Of a stretch of 64,000 nt of DNA, positions 48,058 through 57,082 are shown piece by piece; position 1 is the stretch's first letter, and every line of letters starts with the position of its first letter. The stretch spans positions 2,294,001 through 2,358,000 of the forward strand of contig NZ_JACHMP010000001.1 of the NCBI RefSeq assembly GCF_014204985.1, in the 5' to 3' direction. The notes under the pieces were generated by a model, which was not told where the DNA came from, made no database searches, and saw nothing but the letters and a program-made list of their open reading frames with translations. A program made the position numbers and the translations under genes. The stretch is from Streptosporangium becharense (lineage in GTDB: Bacteria; Actinomycetota; Actinomycetes; Streptosporangiales; Streptosporangiaceae).

Positions 48058-48888
48058 CTAGGTGCGGCGGCGCGAGCTGACCGCGTTGAAGACCGCGATC
48101 GCGACGCCTACCGCGAATATAAGGGTTCCGATGATGTTGACCTGAGGCGGCACCCCGTTCCTGGTGGCACCCATGATCCACAGCGGGAACGTGTGGACGG
48201 CGCCGCTGGTGAACTCGGTGATCACGAAGTCGTCGATGGACAGCGCGAAGGCCAGCAGGGCACCGGAGACGACGCCGGGCAGGATCATCGGGAAGGTGAC
48301 CCGCCAGAACGTCACCCAGGTGGAGGCGCCCAGGTCGCGGGCGGCCTCCTCGATCGACGGGTCGAGCCCGACCACCCGGGCCCGCACGGTGATCGCCACG
48401 AACGACAGCGAGAACAGCACGTGCGCGATGACCACGGTCACGAAACCCGTCTGCACGGCGACGCTGATGAACAGCGAGAGCAGCGAGGCGCCCATGACCA
48501 GCTCGGGCGAGGCGATCGCGGCGAAGAGCACCAGGTTGGTGGCTCCCTGCCCGCGGAACTTGTAGCGGCCCAGGGCCAGGCCCAGGAGCGTGCCGATCAC
48601 CGTCACGATCAGTGTGGAGACCACGGCGACCTGCAGGGAGTTGATCACGGCCTCGGTCAGCTGGGGGTGCTCGTCCAGCCGGCCCCACCACTTGAGGGTG
48701 AAGCCCTGCCAGGTCACGTTCGACTTGCTCTGAGTGTCGTTGAAGCCGAACACGATCATGACGGCGATCGGCAGGAACAGCCAGGCGAGGATCAGCCAGA
48801 CGTAGATCCAGAGCAGCCGGTCGCCGAGCCGGCGCCGGCTCGCGGGCCGCGCCGTCGTCTGCGGCGCGGAGACGGTGGGAGCGCTCAT
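48058..48888 (-). CDS. Polyamine ABC importer permease (PotC/PotI-like)
   Basis: A 276-residue permease with six helices. The conserved EAA loop (EEAARDLGASTWVTFWRVTFPMILPGVVSGALLAF) near residue 195 mates with the ATPase, and FALSIDDFVITEFTSG is typical of PotC. ATG 48888 overlaps the PotB-like stop (ATGA). It is the distal permease gene of the cluster. Confidence 0.9.
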   Translation of the reverse strand: MSAPTVSAPQTTARPASRRRLGDRLLWIYVWLILAWLFLPIAVMIVFGFNDTQSKSNVTWQGFTLKWWGRLDEHPQLTEAVINSLQVAVVSTLIVTVIGTLLGLALGRYKFRGQGATNLVLFAAIASPELVMGASLLSLFISVAVQTGFVTVVIAHVLFSLSFVAITVRARVVGLDPSIEEAARDLGASTWVTFWRVTFPMILPGVVSGALLAFALSIDDFVITEFTSGAVHTFPLWIMGATRNGVPPQVNIIGTLIFAVGVAIAVFNAVSSRRRT

Positions 48889-49736
48889 CGGGCCGCCGCC
48901 TCCAGCACGTTCTCGGTACCGAGCGCCCGGGCGTAGGCGAAGATGCCGATCAGCATCGCGGCCATCAGCATGAACGACAGCGCGGCGGCGGTCGGGTAGT
49001 CGTTGTTCTGCAGGTACGCGGTCTGGATGATGTTGCCGATCATCGTGTTCGCCGGACCACCCAGGAGGCTGGCGTTGACGTAGTCCGAGGTCATCGGGAC
49101 GAAGGTCATCAGCACCCCGGCGAAGACACCGGGCAGCGAGAGCGGCAGCACCACCTTGGTGAACGCCCCGCGCCTGGACGCGTACAGGTCCTGGGCGGCC
49201 TCGATCACGCGGGGGTCGACCCGCTCCAGCGCCACGTAGATCGGCAGGATCATGAACGGCAGGTAGTTGTAGACCAGGCCGCCGATCACCGCCACCGTGG
49301 TCTGCAGCACGTGGAAGTCGGCGGGCAGCAGGCCCGCCGACTTCAGCGGCCCCAGCACCATGCCGTCGTCGGCCAGCAGGAACTTCCACGACACGGTGCG
49401 CAGCACGAACGACACGAAGAACGGCAGCAGCACCAGCAGCAGGTAGGTGGACTTGCGCCGGCCGCCCTTGAAGGCGATCCAGTAGGCCACCGGATAGGCC
49501 AGTGCGATGGCGATGGCCGTCCCGGCCAGGCCGTACCCGACCGAACGCAGGAACTGCGTCTGGTACTGGGTCAGGACGTCGCCGAAGATCGAGAAGTTGA
49601 ACGTCTGGACGAACCCGTTGACCGTGTCGCCCTCCTGGGTGGAGACCGAGGCCATGAAGACCATCGGCACCACCAGGAAGATCGCCAGCCACAGGCCGCC
49701 CGGCAGGATGAGCAGGTAGGGGGTGAGGCGTTTCAC
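48885..49736 (-). CDS. Polyamine ABC importer permease (PotB/PotH-like)
   Basis: A 283-residue permease with six helices. The EAA loop reads EAAQDLYASRRGAFTKVVLPLSLPGVFAG. RTVSWKFLLADDGMV and the C-terminal PTAAALSFMLM are PotB-like. The GTG start at 49736 follows GGGAGGGG. The 40-bp gap to the binding protein and the ATGA overlap with PotC indicate an operon. Confidence 0.9.
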   Translation of the reverse strand: MKRLTPYLLILPGGLWLAIFLVVPMVFMASVSTQEGDTVNGFVQTFNFSIFGDVLTQYQTQFLRSVGYGLAGTAIAIALAYPVAYWIAFKGGRRKSTYLLLVLLPFFVSFVLRTVSWKFLLADDGMVLGPLKSAGLLPADFHVLQTTVAVIGGLVYNYLPFMILPIYVALERVDPRVIEAAQDLYASRRGAFTKVVLPLSLPGVFAGVLMTFVPMTSDYVNASLLGGPANTMIGNIIQTAYLQNNDYPTAAALSFMLMAAMLIGIFAYARALGTENVLEAAAR

Positions 49737-49776
49737 GGGTGGCTCACCCCTCCCGGTCGATTCGCTCGGTCATCGG

Positions 49777-51018
49777 CTAGCCCTGCGTGATCGGCTGGAA
49801 GATGCCCTTGAAGACCTTCTCCTCCGCCGCGTTCAGCGCCTTGTACGACCGCAGCTTGGCCATGTCGGACTCGGAGGGGTAGATCATCGGGCTGTTGGCG
49901 ATCTGCTCCAGCGCCTTCTTGTCGTCGCCGCTCGCCTTGGCGGCGTCGGCGAGGACCAGGTCCTTGGTGGCGGGCACCGGGGTGATGTAGTTGATGTACT
50001 CCACCAGCATGGTGGCGATCTTCGGCTGGTAGACGTAGTCCATCAGCGTCAGCGCGTCCACCGGGTTCTGCGCGGTCTTGGGGATGCACATGTTGTCGGT
50101 CCAGATCGTGGCGCCTTCCTCAGGCACCACGAACCGCAGGTCCTTGCCCTCGGCCACCTGCTGGAAGATGTCACCCGACCAGGCCATGGTGATCCAGATG
50201 TCGCCCCGGGCGAGCGCGTCGACGTAGTCGTTCTCGTAGTACTTGCGCACCAGCCCGGCGTCGCGCTGCTGCTGGAGCTTCTCCCCGGCCTTCTTCCAGT
50301 CGGCCTCGGTCGACTTGTCGGGGTCGATGCCCAGGGCGAACATGCCGAAGTTCCCGATCTCCTGGGCGTCGAGCATCATGCCGACCTTGCCCTTGTACTT
50401 CGGGTTCCAGAGGTCCTGCATGCTCTTGACCTCATCGACGTACTTGGGGTTGTAGGCGATGCCGGTCAGGCCGATCGTCCAGGGGATCGTGTAGGTGTTG
50501 TTCGGGTCCCAGGTCGGGTTCTTGACCTTCGGCGCGGCGTTGGCGGCGAAGTTCGGCAGCTTGGAGTGGTCGAGCGGGACGAGGTAGCCCAGGTCGATGG
50601 CCTTGCCGAGGTGCAGGCCGTTCGTCATGACCATCAGGTCGTAGCCGATGTCGTTGTTCGCGGCGAGCAGCGGCTGGGCCTTGCCGAAGAACGTGCCGTT
50701 GTCCTGGATGGCCTCCTGGTAGCTCACCTGGATGCCGGTGTCGGCGGTGAACATCTCCAGCGACGGGTACCTCTTGCCGTCCTTGTCGATGTACAGCGGC
50801 CAGTTGGCGAAACGGAGCGTGCCGTTCTTCTTCTTGGACGCCCAGTACGCGGCGACGGCGTCCTGCTTCGGCGGGGCGACCTTCTGGCCCTGGACGCCGC
50901 AGGCGGACAGGGCCAGCCCGGCGGCCGACAGTCCCGCCAGGCGCAGGGCGTCACGACGGGTGACGGAGCGGCTCTGCGTCATGCCACGCAGGAGGGCGGG
51001 GTTCGTGCGGTAGTGCAT
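49777..51018 (-). CDS. Polyamine-binding lipoprotein with twin-Arg signal
   Basis: A 413-residue PotD-like binding protein. The N-terminus carries a TRRDALRLAGLSAAGLALSAC segment: twin arginines plus a lipobox, so export may be by the Tat route followed by lipidation. The mature domain has FANWPLYIDKDG and GYDLMVMTNGLHLGK, typical of PotD. Start ATG 51018 is tentative; ATG at 50982 is an alternative directly before the signal. It lies between potA and potB in the same direction. Confidence 0.9.
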   Translation of the reverse strand: MHYRTNPALLRGMTQSRSVTRRDALRLAGLSAAGLALSACGVQGQKVAPPKQDAVAAYWASKKKNGTLRFANWPLYIDKDGKRYPSLEMFTADTGIQVSYQEAIQDNGTFFGKAQPLLAANNDIGYDLMVMTNGLHLGKAIDLGYLVPLDHSKLPNFAANAAPKVKNPTWDPNNTYTIPWTIGLTGIAYNPKYVDEVKSMQDLWNPKYKGKVGMMLDAQEIGNFGMFALGIDPDKSTEADWKKAGEKLQQQRDAGLVRKYYENDYVDALARGDIWITMAWSGDIFQQVAEGKDLRFVVPEEGATIWTDNMCIPKTAQNPVDALTLMDYVYQPKIATMLVEYINYITPVPATKDLVLADAAKASGDDKKALEQIANSPMIYPSESDMAKLRSYKALNAAEEKVFKGIFQPITQG

Positions 51019-51026
51019 AGCGGGAC

Positions 51027-52172
51027 TCAACTTCCGATCGCGTACGAGTGCTGCGGCTGCCACGACAGCCACACGGTGTCGCCGCGCTCCGCCGTGGTGG
51101 AGCTGTCGAGCGCGTTCTGCTGGAACACGGTCACCTCGGCTCCGTCGGCCAGGCGGACCGCGTAGCTGTTGTAAAGGCCGAGGTAGACGACCTCCGAGAC
51201 GGTGCCGCGCACGACGCTGACGTCCCCGGCCGGTTCCTCCGTGGAGATCGTGATCTTCTCGGGTCGCACCGTGACCGCGATCGGGTCGCCGGCCCGGTGG
51301 GAGTCGCCCGCGACGAGGACGTGGTCGCCCTCCCCCAGCTTGAACAGCGCGCGTCCGGAGGCGACGCTGTCGATCGTCCCGTTGAGCAGGTTGGAGGTGC
51401 CGATGAAGCCCGCCACGAACGTGGTCGCCGGACGCTCGTAGATCTCCCGGGGCGGGGCGAGCTGCTCGACCAGGCCGTCGTTCATGACGGCGATGCGGTC
51501 GCTCATGGTGAGCGCCTCGCTCTGGTCGTGGGTGACGTAGACGAAGGTGATGCCGACCTCGCGCTGGATGCGCTTGAGCTCGATCTGCATGGCCTGGCGG
51601 AGCTTGAGGTCCAGGGCACCGAGCGGCTCGTCGAGCAGCAGGGCCCGGGGCCGGTTGACCAGGGCCCGGGCCAGCGCCACGCGCTGCTGCTGGCCGCCGG
51701 ACATCTCCCGGGGTCTGCGCTTCTCCCGCCCGGTGAGGTCGACGATCTCCAGCATCTCGCCGACGCGGCGCTTGATCTCGGCGGCGGGGACCTGCTTGCG
51801 CCGCAGGCCGAAGGCGACGTTCTCCCAGACGCTCATGTGGGGGAACAGCGCGTACGACTGGAACACCATGTTGACGTCGCGCTTGTTCGGGGGGACGTTC
51901 GTGACGTCCTGGCCGTGCAGCCGCACGCTGCCCCGCGACGGGTCCTCGAACCCGGCGATCATCCGCATGGTCGTGGTCTTGCCGCACCCGGAGGGGCCGA
52001 GGAGGGAGAAGAACTCCCCCTCGGCGATCGTCAGGGTCACTCCCTTGACCGCCTGGACGACCTCACCGTGAGAGAGGTACTCCTTGACGACTCCGTCAAG
52101 TTCGATCGCGGGCACGTTGGGCGAGCCGGAGGCGGCGACCGCCGCCACCTCGCTCACCTGAATATCGGTCAT
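51027..52172 (-). CDS. Polyamine ABC importer ATP-binding protein (PotA-like)
   Basis: A 381-residue ATPase. Walker [19 protein letters not shown] (about 55), Q-loop [21 protein letters not shown], signature [15 protein letters not shown], Walker [13 protein letters not shown] and switch His VTHDQSEAL are intact. The C-terminal 130 residues form a TOBE domain. It lies 8 bp upstream of the PotD-like gene and 25 bp downstream of the dehydrogenase, so the locus is compact. Confidence 0.93.
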   Translation of the reverse strand: MTDIQVSEVAAVAASGSPNVPAIELDGVVKEYLSHGEVVQAVKGVTLTIAEGEFFSLLGPSGCGKTTTMRMIAGFEDPSRGSVRLHGQDVTNVPPNKRDVNMVFQSYALFPHMSVWENVAFGLRRKQVPAAEIKRRVGEMLEIVDLTGREKRRPREMSGGQQQRVALARALVNRPRALLLDEPLGALDLKLRQAMQIELKRIQREVGITFVYVTHDQSEALTMSDRIAVMNDGLVEQLAPPREIYERPATTFVAGFIGTSNLLNGTIDSVASGRALFKLGEGDHVLVAGDSHRAGDPIAVTVRPEKITISTEEPAGDVSVVRGTVSEVVYLGLYNSYAVRLADGAEVTVFQQNALDSSTTAERGDTVWLSWQPQHSYAIGS

Positions 52173-52197
52173 CCCAGGCTTATCCCTCTGTTCGCGG

Positions 52198-53655
52198 CTA
52201 TTCGCCGATGTAGTGCATGACGTGCTTGACGCGGAGGTAGTCGTGCAAGCCGAAAACGGACAGGTCCTTGCCGTACCCGGAGTGCTTGAAGCCGCCGTGC
52301 GGCATCTCCGAGACGAAGGGGATGTGGGTGTTCACCCACACCACACCGAAGTCGAGCCGGTTGGACACCCGCATCGCCCGGCCGTGGTCGGAGGTCCACA
52401 CCGACCCGGACAGGCCGTACCGGACACCGTTGGCCTTGGCCACCGCGTCGGCCTCGTCGGAGAAGGTCTGCACGGTGATGACCGGGCCGAAGATCTCGTT
52501 CTGCACCATCTCGTCGTCCTGCTGGAGGCCGTCGACGACGGTGGGGGCGAAGAAGTAGCCCTTGTCACCGACCCGCTGGCCGCCGGTCAGGACCTTGGCG
52601 TGACCGGGGACCCGCTCGAAGAACTCCGAGACGCGGGCCAGCTGGCCGGCGTTGTTGAGCGGGCCGTACAGGGCGTCCTCGGTGTCGAGGTCACCGGTGA
52701 CGGTCGCGGCGGCGGCCTCGGTGAGCGCGGCCACGAACTCGTCGTGGACGTCCTCGTGGACCAGCACGCGGCAGGCCGCGGTGCAGTCCTGGCCGGCGTT
52801 GTACAGGCCCGCGGTGGCGATGGACTCCGCGGCGGCCTTGAGGTCCTTGACGTCGTCGAACACGATGACAGGGGCCTTGCCGCCCAGCTCCAGGTGGACC
52901 CGCTTGAGGTCGTCGGCGGCGCTCCTCGCCACGGCCATGCCCGCGCCGACTGAACCGGTGATGGCGACCATCTGCGCGGTCGGGTGGCCGACGACCAGGG
53001 CACCGGTCTCGCGGTCGCCGACGACGACGTTGAAGACGCCCTTCGGCAGGACCTCACCCATGATCTCGGCCAGCTTGACCGTGGAGACCGGGGTGGTGTC
53101 GGAGGGCTTGAGCACCACGGTGTTCCCCGCGGCCAGCGCCGGGGCGATCTTCCAGACCGCCATCATCATCGGGTAGTTCCACGGGGTCACCTGACCGACG
53201 ACGCCGATCGGCTCGTGCCTGATGACGGAGGTGTGGTCGGCCAGGAACTCACCCGACGTGGGCCCCTCCAGCGTGCGCGCGGCGCCCGCGAAGAAGCGGA
53301 AGTGGTCGGCGGCGACCGGGGTCTCGTCCTCGGCCATGCGTGCGCGCGGCTTGCCGGTGTTGCGGCACTCGGCCTCGTTCAGCTCCTCCGCCCTGGCCTC
53401 GATCGCGTCGGCGACCTTCAGCAGCAGGTTGGCGCGCTCGCCCGGCGTGGTCCGGCTCCACGACTCGAAAGCCGCGGCGGCGGCGGCGTAGGCCGCGTCG
53501 ACGTCCTCCTGGCCGGAGATCGGAGCCTTGATGTAGGCCTCTCCGGTGCAGGGGTCGATGATGTCCGAGAACCTACCGCTCTTGGCCTCTACGAGCTCGC
53601 CGTTGACGTAGTTTCGCAGGGTGGTGAGTTCAGGGTTCTCAACCGGGGTGGTCAC
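52198..53655 (-). CDS. Gamma-aminobutyraldehyde dehydrogenase-like ALDH
   Basis: A 485-residue NAD(P)-dependent aldehyde dehydrogenase. The catalytic Cys291 is in GQDCTAACRV, the general-base Glu in LELGGKAPV, and the NAD site shows GSVGAGMAVAR. ENPxLTTLRNYVNG at the N-terminus and FGLHDYLRVKHVM at the C-terminus are as in the PatD/YdcW group that oxidises 4-aminobutanal to GABA. AGGAGGT precedes GTG 53655. It begins the polyamine cluster opposite the Lrp gene. Confidence 0.9.
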   Translation of the reverse strand: MTTPVENPELTTLRNYVNGELVEAKSGRFSDIIDPCTGEAYIKAPISGQEDVDAAYAAAAAAFESWSRTTPGERANLLLKVADAIEARAEELNEAECRNTGKPRARMAEDETPVAADHFRFFAGAARTLEGPTSGEFLADHTSVIRHEPIGVVGQVTPWNYPMMMAVWKIAPALAAGNTVVLKPSDTTPVSTVKLAEIMGEVLPKGVFNVVVGDRETGALVVGHPTAQMVAITGSVGAGMAVARSAADDLKRVHLELGGKAPVIVFDDVKDLKAAAESIATAGLYNAGQDCTAACRVLVHEDVHDEFVAALTEAAAATVTGDLDTEDALYGPLNNAGQLARVSEFFERVPGHAKVLTGGQRVGDKGYFFAPTVVDGLQQDDEMVQNEIFGPVITVQTFSDEADAVAKANGVRYGLSGSVWTSDHGRAMRVSNRLDFGVVWVNTHIPFVSEMPHGGFKHSGYGKDLSVFGLHDYLRVKHVMHYIGE

Positions 53656-53722
53656 CGTCGACCTCCTATGGATCGGGGTTGAGTCTTCGCGACTCTTACA
53701 GAGTAAACGCCCTACGACAAGG

Positions 53723-53766
53723 GATTTCGTTGTTAAGATACCAAATTGCTACGAAATCGCTTGACA
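53723..53766. promoter_or_regulatory. Inverted repeat and -35-like box in Lrp/ALDH divergent region
   Basis: GATTTCGT (53723-53730) and ACGAAATC (53751-53758) form an 8-bp inverted repeat with a 20-bp A/T-rich spacer, and TTGACA follows at 53761-53766 toward the Lrp gene. The -10 is not clear. An Lrp-family site controlling both directions is likely. Confidence 0.45.
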
Positions 53767-53848
53767 GAAGGCCGATTGCTGACAGCATGTCGCATCGGAG
53801 CCGCAACATGGCGGCAACAGCCCCGCAACATGACGCCAGGGAGCGCGG

Positions 53849-54343
53849 ATGACGACGCCGCCCAAGGTACGCCGTGAAAACGACGGAAGGCCAGGCCCCG
53901 TCGTGCTCGACGAGCTCTCCAAGCAGATCATCGAGCAACTGCAGGCGGACGGGCGTAAGCCGTACGCCGCCATCGGCAAGGCGGTGGGCCTGTCCGAGGC
54001 GGCCGTCCGGCAGCGAGTGCAACGCCTGATCGACGCGGGCGTGATGCAGATCGTCGCGGTGACCGACCCGCTGACCCTGGGCTTCCCCCGTCAGGCCATG
54101 ATCGGCATCAAGTGCGAGGGCGACCTGGAGACGGTCGCCGACGAGCTGTCGGCCATCGCGGAGATCGACTATGTGGTGCTGACCGCCGGGTCCCTCGACA
54201 TCATGGTCGAGGTCGTCTGCGAGAGCGACCACCACCTGCTGGAGATCCTCGGCAAGATCCGCGCCATCCCCACCGTTCGTGCCACCGAGACGTTCGTCTA
54301 CCTGAAGCTGCACAAGCAGACCTACTCCTGGGGCACCCGCTGA
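53849..54343 (+). CDS. Lrp/AsnC-family regulator
   Basis: A 164-residue regulator: N-terminal winged HTH (LDELSKQIIEQLQADGRKPYAAIGKAVGLSEAAVRQRVQRLIDAGVMQI, about 20-70) and a C-terminal RAM domain (about 80-150). CAGGGAG precedes ATG 53849. It lies divergent from the aldehyde dehydrogenase gene, so it probably controls polyamine uptake and oxidation in response to an amine or amino acid. Confidence 0.92.
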   Translation: MTTPPKVRRENDGRPGPVVLDELSKQIIEQLQADGRKPYAAIGKAVGLSEAAVRQRVQRLIDAGVMQIVAVTDPLTLGFPRQAMIGIKCEGDLETVADELSAIAEIDYVVLTAGSLDIMVEVVCESDHHLLEILGKIRAIPTVRATETFVYLKLHKQTYSWGTR

Positions 54344-54555
54344 CCTTCCCTCAGGGCCGGCCTTCTCTCTGGGTTTCCGGGCCTCGCGGCCCTTCCGGGG
54401 CCGGCCTTCCGTAACCCTGGTGGGACACCGGAGGGAGACCGGAGGGACACCAGAGGGATACGGCCACCGGGCCTCGTGGCGACCGTCCAGGACGCCGGTG
54501 ACCGGGAGACACCGGTGACCAGGAGACACCGTCCGCGGCGGCGCGCCACCGGGCC

Positions 54556-55245
54556 TCACCGGCCGAGATGGGTCTCCAGCACACCCGCGAGGCCGGCGAG
54601 CAGGTCGTCGACCTCGTTGACCGCGTAGCCCGGCTTCAGAAGCACGGTGGCGAACCTCGCCCGACGCACGTCGGCCGCGGTGAGGGGGACGTCGGCGGTA
54701 CCCCGCAGGGTGGCCACGATCCGGTCGAGGAAGGCGTCGACCTCGTCCTCGTCGTAGCCCATGCCCAGCCTGCCCGGCCGGAAGGCCGCCCGCTCGACGC
54801 GGACGGCGTGTTCCTCCAGCTCCGAGGGCTCAGGTCTCTCCGGTTCCGGGGGCTCAGGTAATTGCGGCACCCCCGACTGTGTCCCGGGCGACTCCTGCGG
54901 CTTCTCCGACTCCGGCGGTTCAGACGCCTCTGATGGCTCCGACGGCCCCGGCGGCTTCCTCACCTCAGGCGGCTTCTTCGGCTCCGGCGGCTCCGGCACG
55001 ACGATCGTCCCGGCGGTCCGGGCCTCGATCGCCACGATGAACGCCTCCAGCGCGAAGTCGACCGCGATCTCGTGGTAGCCACCCAGCCTCGTGCGGAACC
55101 GGGCCTCGCGGATCTCGTCCGCGGTGACCGGCTCCCCCTCCGGGGAACCCCGGCCGAGGGTCCCCTCGATCCGGCGGATCAGGCTGTCCACCTGATCCGG
55201 GTCATATCCCACACGTACCGCGAGAACCCGTGGAAAGCGGTCCAA
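54556..55245 (-). CDS. DivIVA-like repeat protein with Pro-rich linker
   Basis: A 229-residue protein with two similar halves joined by a Pro/Glu/Ser-rich linker (about residues 84-150). Each half contains paired G(Y)xxxxVDxxLxxI motifs: VGYDPDQVDSLIRRI with GGYHEIAVDFALEAF, then MGYDEDEVDAFLDRI with PGYAVNEVDDLLAGL. This is the DivIVA-type short helix motif. The TTG start at 55245 is supported by AAAGGA 8 nt upstream. The linker is encoded by GGCTCCGGCGGC-like repeats. Roles in cell pole or membrane organisation are suggested only by motif resemblance. Confidence 0.6.
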   Translation of the reverse strand: MDRFPRVLAVRVGYDPDQVDSLIRRIEGTLGRGSPEGEPVTADEIREARFRTRLGGYHEIAVDFALEAFIVAIEARTAGTIVVPEPPEPKKPPEVRKPPGPSEPSEASEPPESEKPQESPGTQSGVPQLPEPPEPERPEPSELEEHAVRVERAAFRPGRLGMGYDEDEVDAFLDRIVATLRGTADVPLTAADVRRARFATVLLKPGYAVNEVDDLLAGLAGVLETHLGR

Positions 55246-55334
55246 CCCCGCGTCCTTTCACCTCTCGTCCGGTCGCCTCCATTCTTAAAGGACATAACGA
55301 TCAAAAGCGAGTACCGCGATAAGGTGGCCGGATC

Positions 55335-56078
55335 ATGCGACTTCGCACCGTGTCGTTTCGGTACTCCCGCCGAGACCCCTGGATCCTGCAAGACCTCGGC
55401 CTCACCCTCGAACCCGGTTCCGTCGTCGAGGTCACCGGTCGCAACGGGGCAGGCAAGTCGACCCTGCTGCGCCTGCTGGCGGGCATCGTCCCCCCGACCC
55501 GGGGCACGATCGCCGACCGTCCCGCGGCCGTGGGCTACGCCCCCGACGTCTTCCCCGTCGACCAGCCGTTCACCGTCACCGCGTACCTGGCCCACATGTC
55601 CAGGATCCGCAGCGCTTCCCCCGCCGTCATCGGGGAGCTGGCCGCGCGGCTCGGCGCGACCCACCTGCTCGACAAACCGCTGGGCGACCTGTCCAAGGGC
55701 AGCGCGCAGAAGATCGGGCTCATCCAGGCGCTGCTCGTCCCGCCGGGGCTGCTGATCCTCGACGAGCCCTTCGCCGGACTCGACGAGCAGACCCGCACCG
55801 CACTCCCCGCCATCATCGACGAGATCGCCTCGGCCGGCGGCACGGTCGTGGTCAGTGACCACCAGAACCAGCTCCGCGACCTGCCCGGCGCGGAGCACTG
55901 GCTCGTCGACGACGGAACGGTCACTCCCGGCGCGCGTCTCCCCTCCCCCCGCGAGGACGCCTCCCCCGGTGGCGCGCCACGGCAAACGATCATCGAAGTG
56001 ATCGTCGACGCCGACGACGCCGACGAGGTGGAACAGAAGCTCCGCGCCGACGGCTACCTCACCAGGCGGTCATCGTGA
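55335..56078 (+). CDS. ABC exporter ATP-binding protein
   Basis: A 247-residue ATPase. Walker A TGRNGAGKSTLLRLLAG (about 34), signature variant LSKGSAQKIGLIQAL, Walker B LLILDEPFAGLD and switch His VVVSDHQN are present. The C-terminus carries a 50-residue extension with many Asp (VIVDADDADEVEQ). Partner permease follows by GTGA overlap. Type resembles CcmA/BcrA-like exporters; the substrate is unknown. Confidence 0.87.
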   Translation: MRLRTVSFRYSRRDPWILQDLGLTLEPGSVVEVTGRNGAGKSTLLRLLAGIVPPTRGTIADRPAAVGYAPDVFPVDQPFTVTAYLAHMSRIRSASPAVIGELAARLGATHLLDKPLGDLSKGSAQKIGLIQALLVPPGLLILDEPFAGLDEQTRTALPAIIDEIASAGGTVVVSDHQNQLRDLPGAEHWLVDDGTVTPGARLPSPREDASPGGAPRQTIIEVIVDADDADEVEQKLRADGYLTRRSS

Positions 56079-56746
56079 TCCATCTCCTGCGGTTCAAGCT
56101 GGCCGCCTACGCCAGATCCCACCGGCTGTTCCAGCCGGTGATCGCGCTCCTCGCGATGCTGATGATCTTCTACTCGACGCTGGTCCCGCCCGGCAAGGAA
56201 CTGCCCTCCTACGCCGACTCGGCCGGGCTGCTCATCCTCGTCTTCGCCTGGGCCGCCCGCGGGACGCTCGACACCGAGCCGCCGACGCAACGGCTGATCT
56301 CGATGACGGCCGCCGGACGGCCCGGCCGGGAGATCGGGGCCGGGCTGCTCGCCGCGTTCACCGTCAACCTCGGCCTGGCGGCGTTCGCCGTCGTCATGCC
56401 GCTGCTGCACGGCTTCGCCGCCATGCCGACCGGCGGCGACCTGGCCCGCGGCGCCACGCTGCACGTGCTCGCCCTGAGCGTCGGAACCGCGCTGGGTGCT
56501 CTCGCCAGCAGGCCGATCCTGCCCTCTCCCGCCGCCGCCATGCTGGCGCTGTTCGGCGGTTACGTGACCCTGCTGCTGGTCAGCCTCACCCCCGCCGGCC
56601 CCTTCGCGGTGCCGATCATGCCCTGGATGCGCGCCGCCAACGCGGGCACGCTCGACGCGGCCCTGCCCGCCGTGGCCGCGGCGGCGCTGTTCTGGGCCGC
56701 CGCGGGCACGGCCCTGTACGCACGCCTGCGCCGCGTCCGCCCGTAA
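56075..56746 (+). CDS. ABC exporter permease
   Basis: A 223-residue membrane protein with six predicted helices and little sequence conservation, translated from a GTG overlapping the ATPase stop. Short size, the lack of an extracellular domain and coupling to the ATPase indicate an ABC-2-like permease subunit. The family is not recognised precisely. The pair is separated by a T-box from the next gene. Confidence 0.7.
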   Translation: MIHLLRFKLAAYARSHRLFQPVIALLAMLMIFYSTLVPPGKELPSYADSAGLLILVFAWAARGTLDTEPPTQRLISMTAAGRPGREIGAGLLAAFTVNLGLAAFAVVMPLLHGFAAMPTGGDLARGATLHVLALSVGTALGALASRPILPSPAAAMLALFGGYVTLLLVSLTPAGPFAVPIMPWMRAANAGTLDAALPAVAAAALFWAAAGTALYARLRRVRP

Positions 56747-56790
56747 CCCGGTCGACCGGGGTCGCCGACGCCCGCTACCATCGTGGCAAC

Positions 56791-57050
56791 GCGTCGACGG
56801 AGACGAGTAAGCCGGGGACCCCGCGGGTCAGAGAGCCGCCGGTAGCTGTGAAGGCGGCCCCACGCCCCCGTGCCGAAGACCCTCCCGAGCGCGGGGAGGA
56901 ACGGCCGCGTCGGATCCGACCGGCCCAATGCCCCGCCGGCCGGCCCCCGTCACCGGGCCAGAACGAGGCCGCCGCCTCCACGGACCCCGTCCGCAGCGGC
57001 GGCGGCGAAAGTGCGGTGGCACCGCGAGTTCCCTTCTCGCCCGCACTCCC
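56791..57050 (+). ncRNA. T-box leader upstream of aspartyl-tRNA synthetase
   Basis: The core T-box sequence TGCGGTGGCACCGCG lies at 57012-57026, matching the AGGGTGGxACCGCG element. Upstream, GACGGAGACGAGTA at about 56796-56809 has the GA/AGTA look of stem I, and CAGAGAGCC...GGTAGCTGTGAAGGCGGC at 56829-56857 fits the conserved distal stem I. A GAC (Asp) specifier candidate is at 56878-56880 in CCGAAGACCC. The T-box can also pair with 57033-57046 in a long hairpin (AGTGCG/CGCACT), but no T-run follows, so translational control is possible. Boundaries are approximate. Confidence 0.65.
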
Positions 57051-57082
57051 AAGGGATCAGTTCATGCTCCTGAAGGAATGTG

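Noticed and set aside
56747-56760. Terminator CCCGGTCGACCGGG after the ABC permease
   Set aside because: A perfect palindrome with no loop cannot form a normal hairpin, and no T-run follows.
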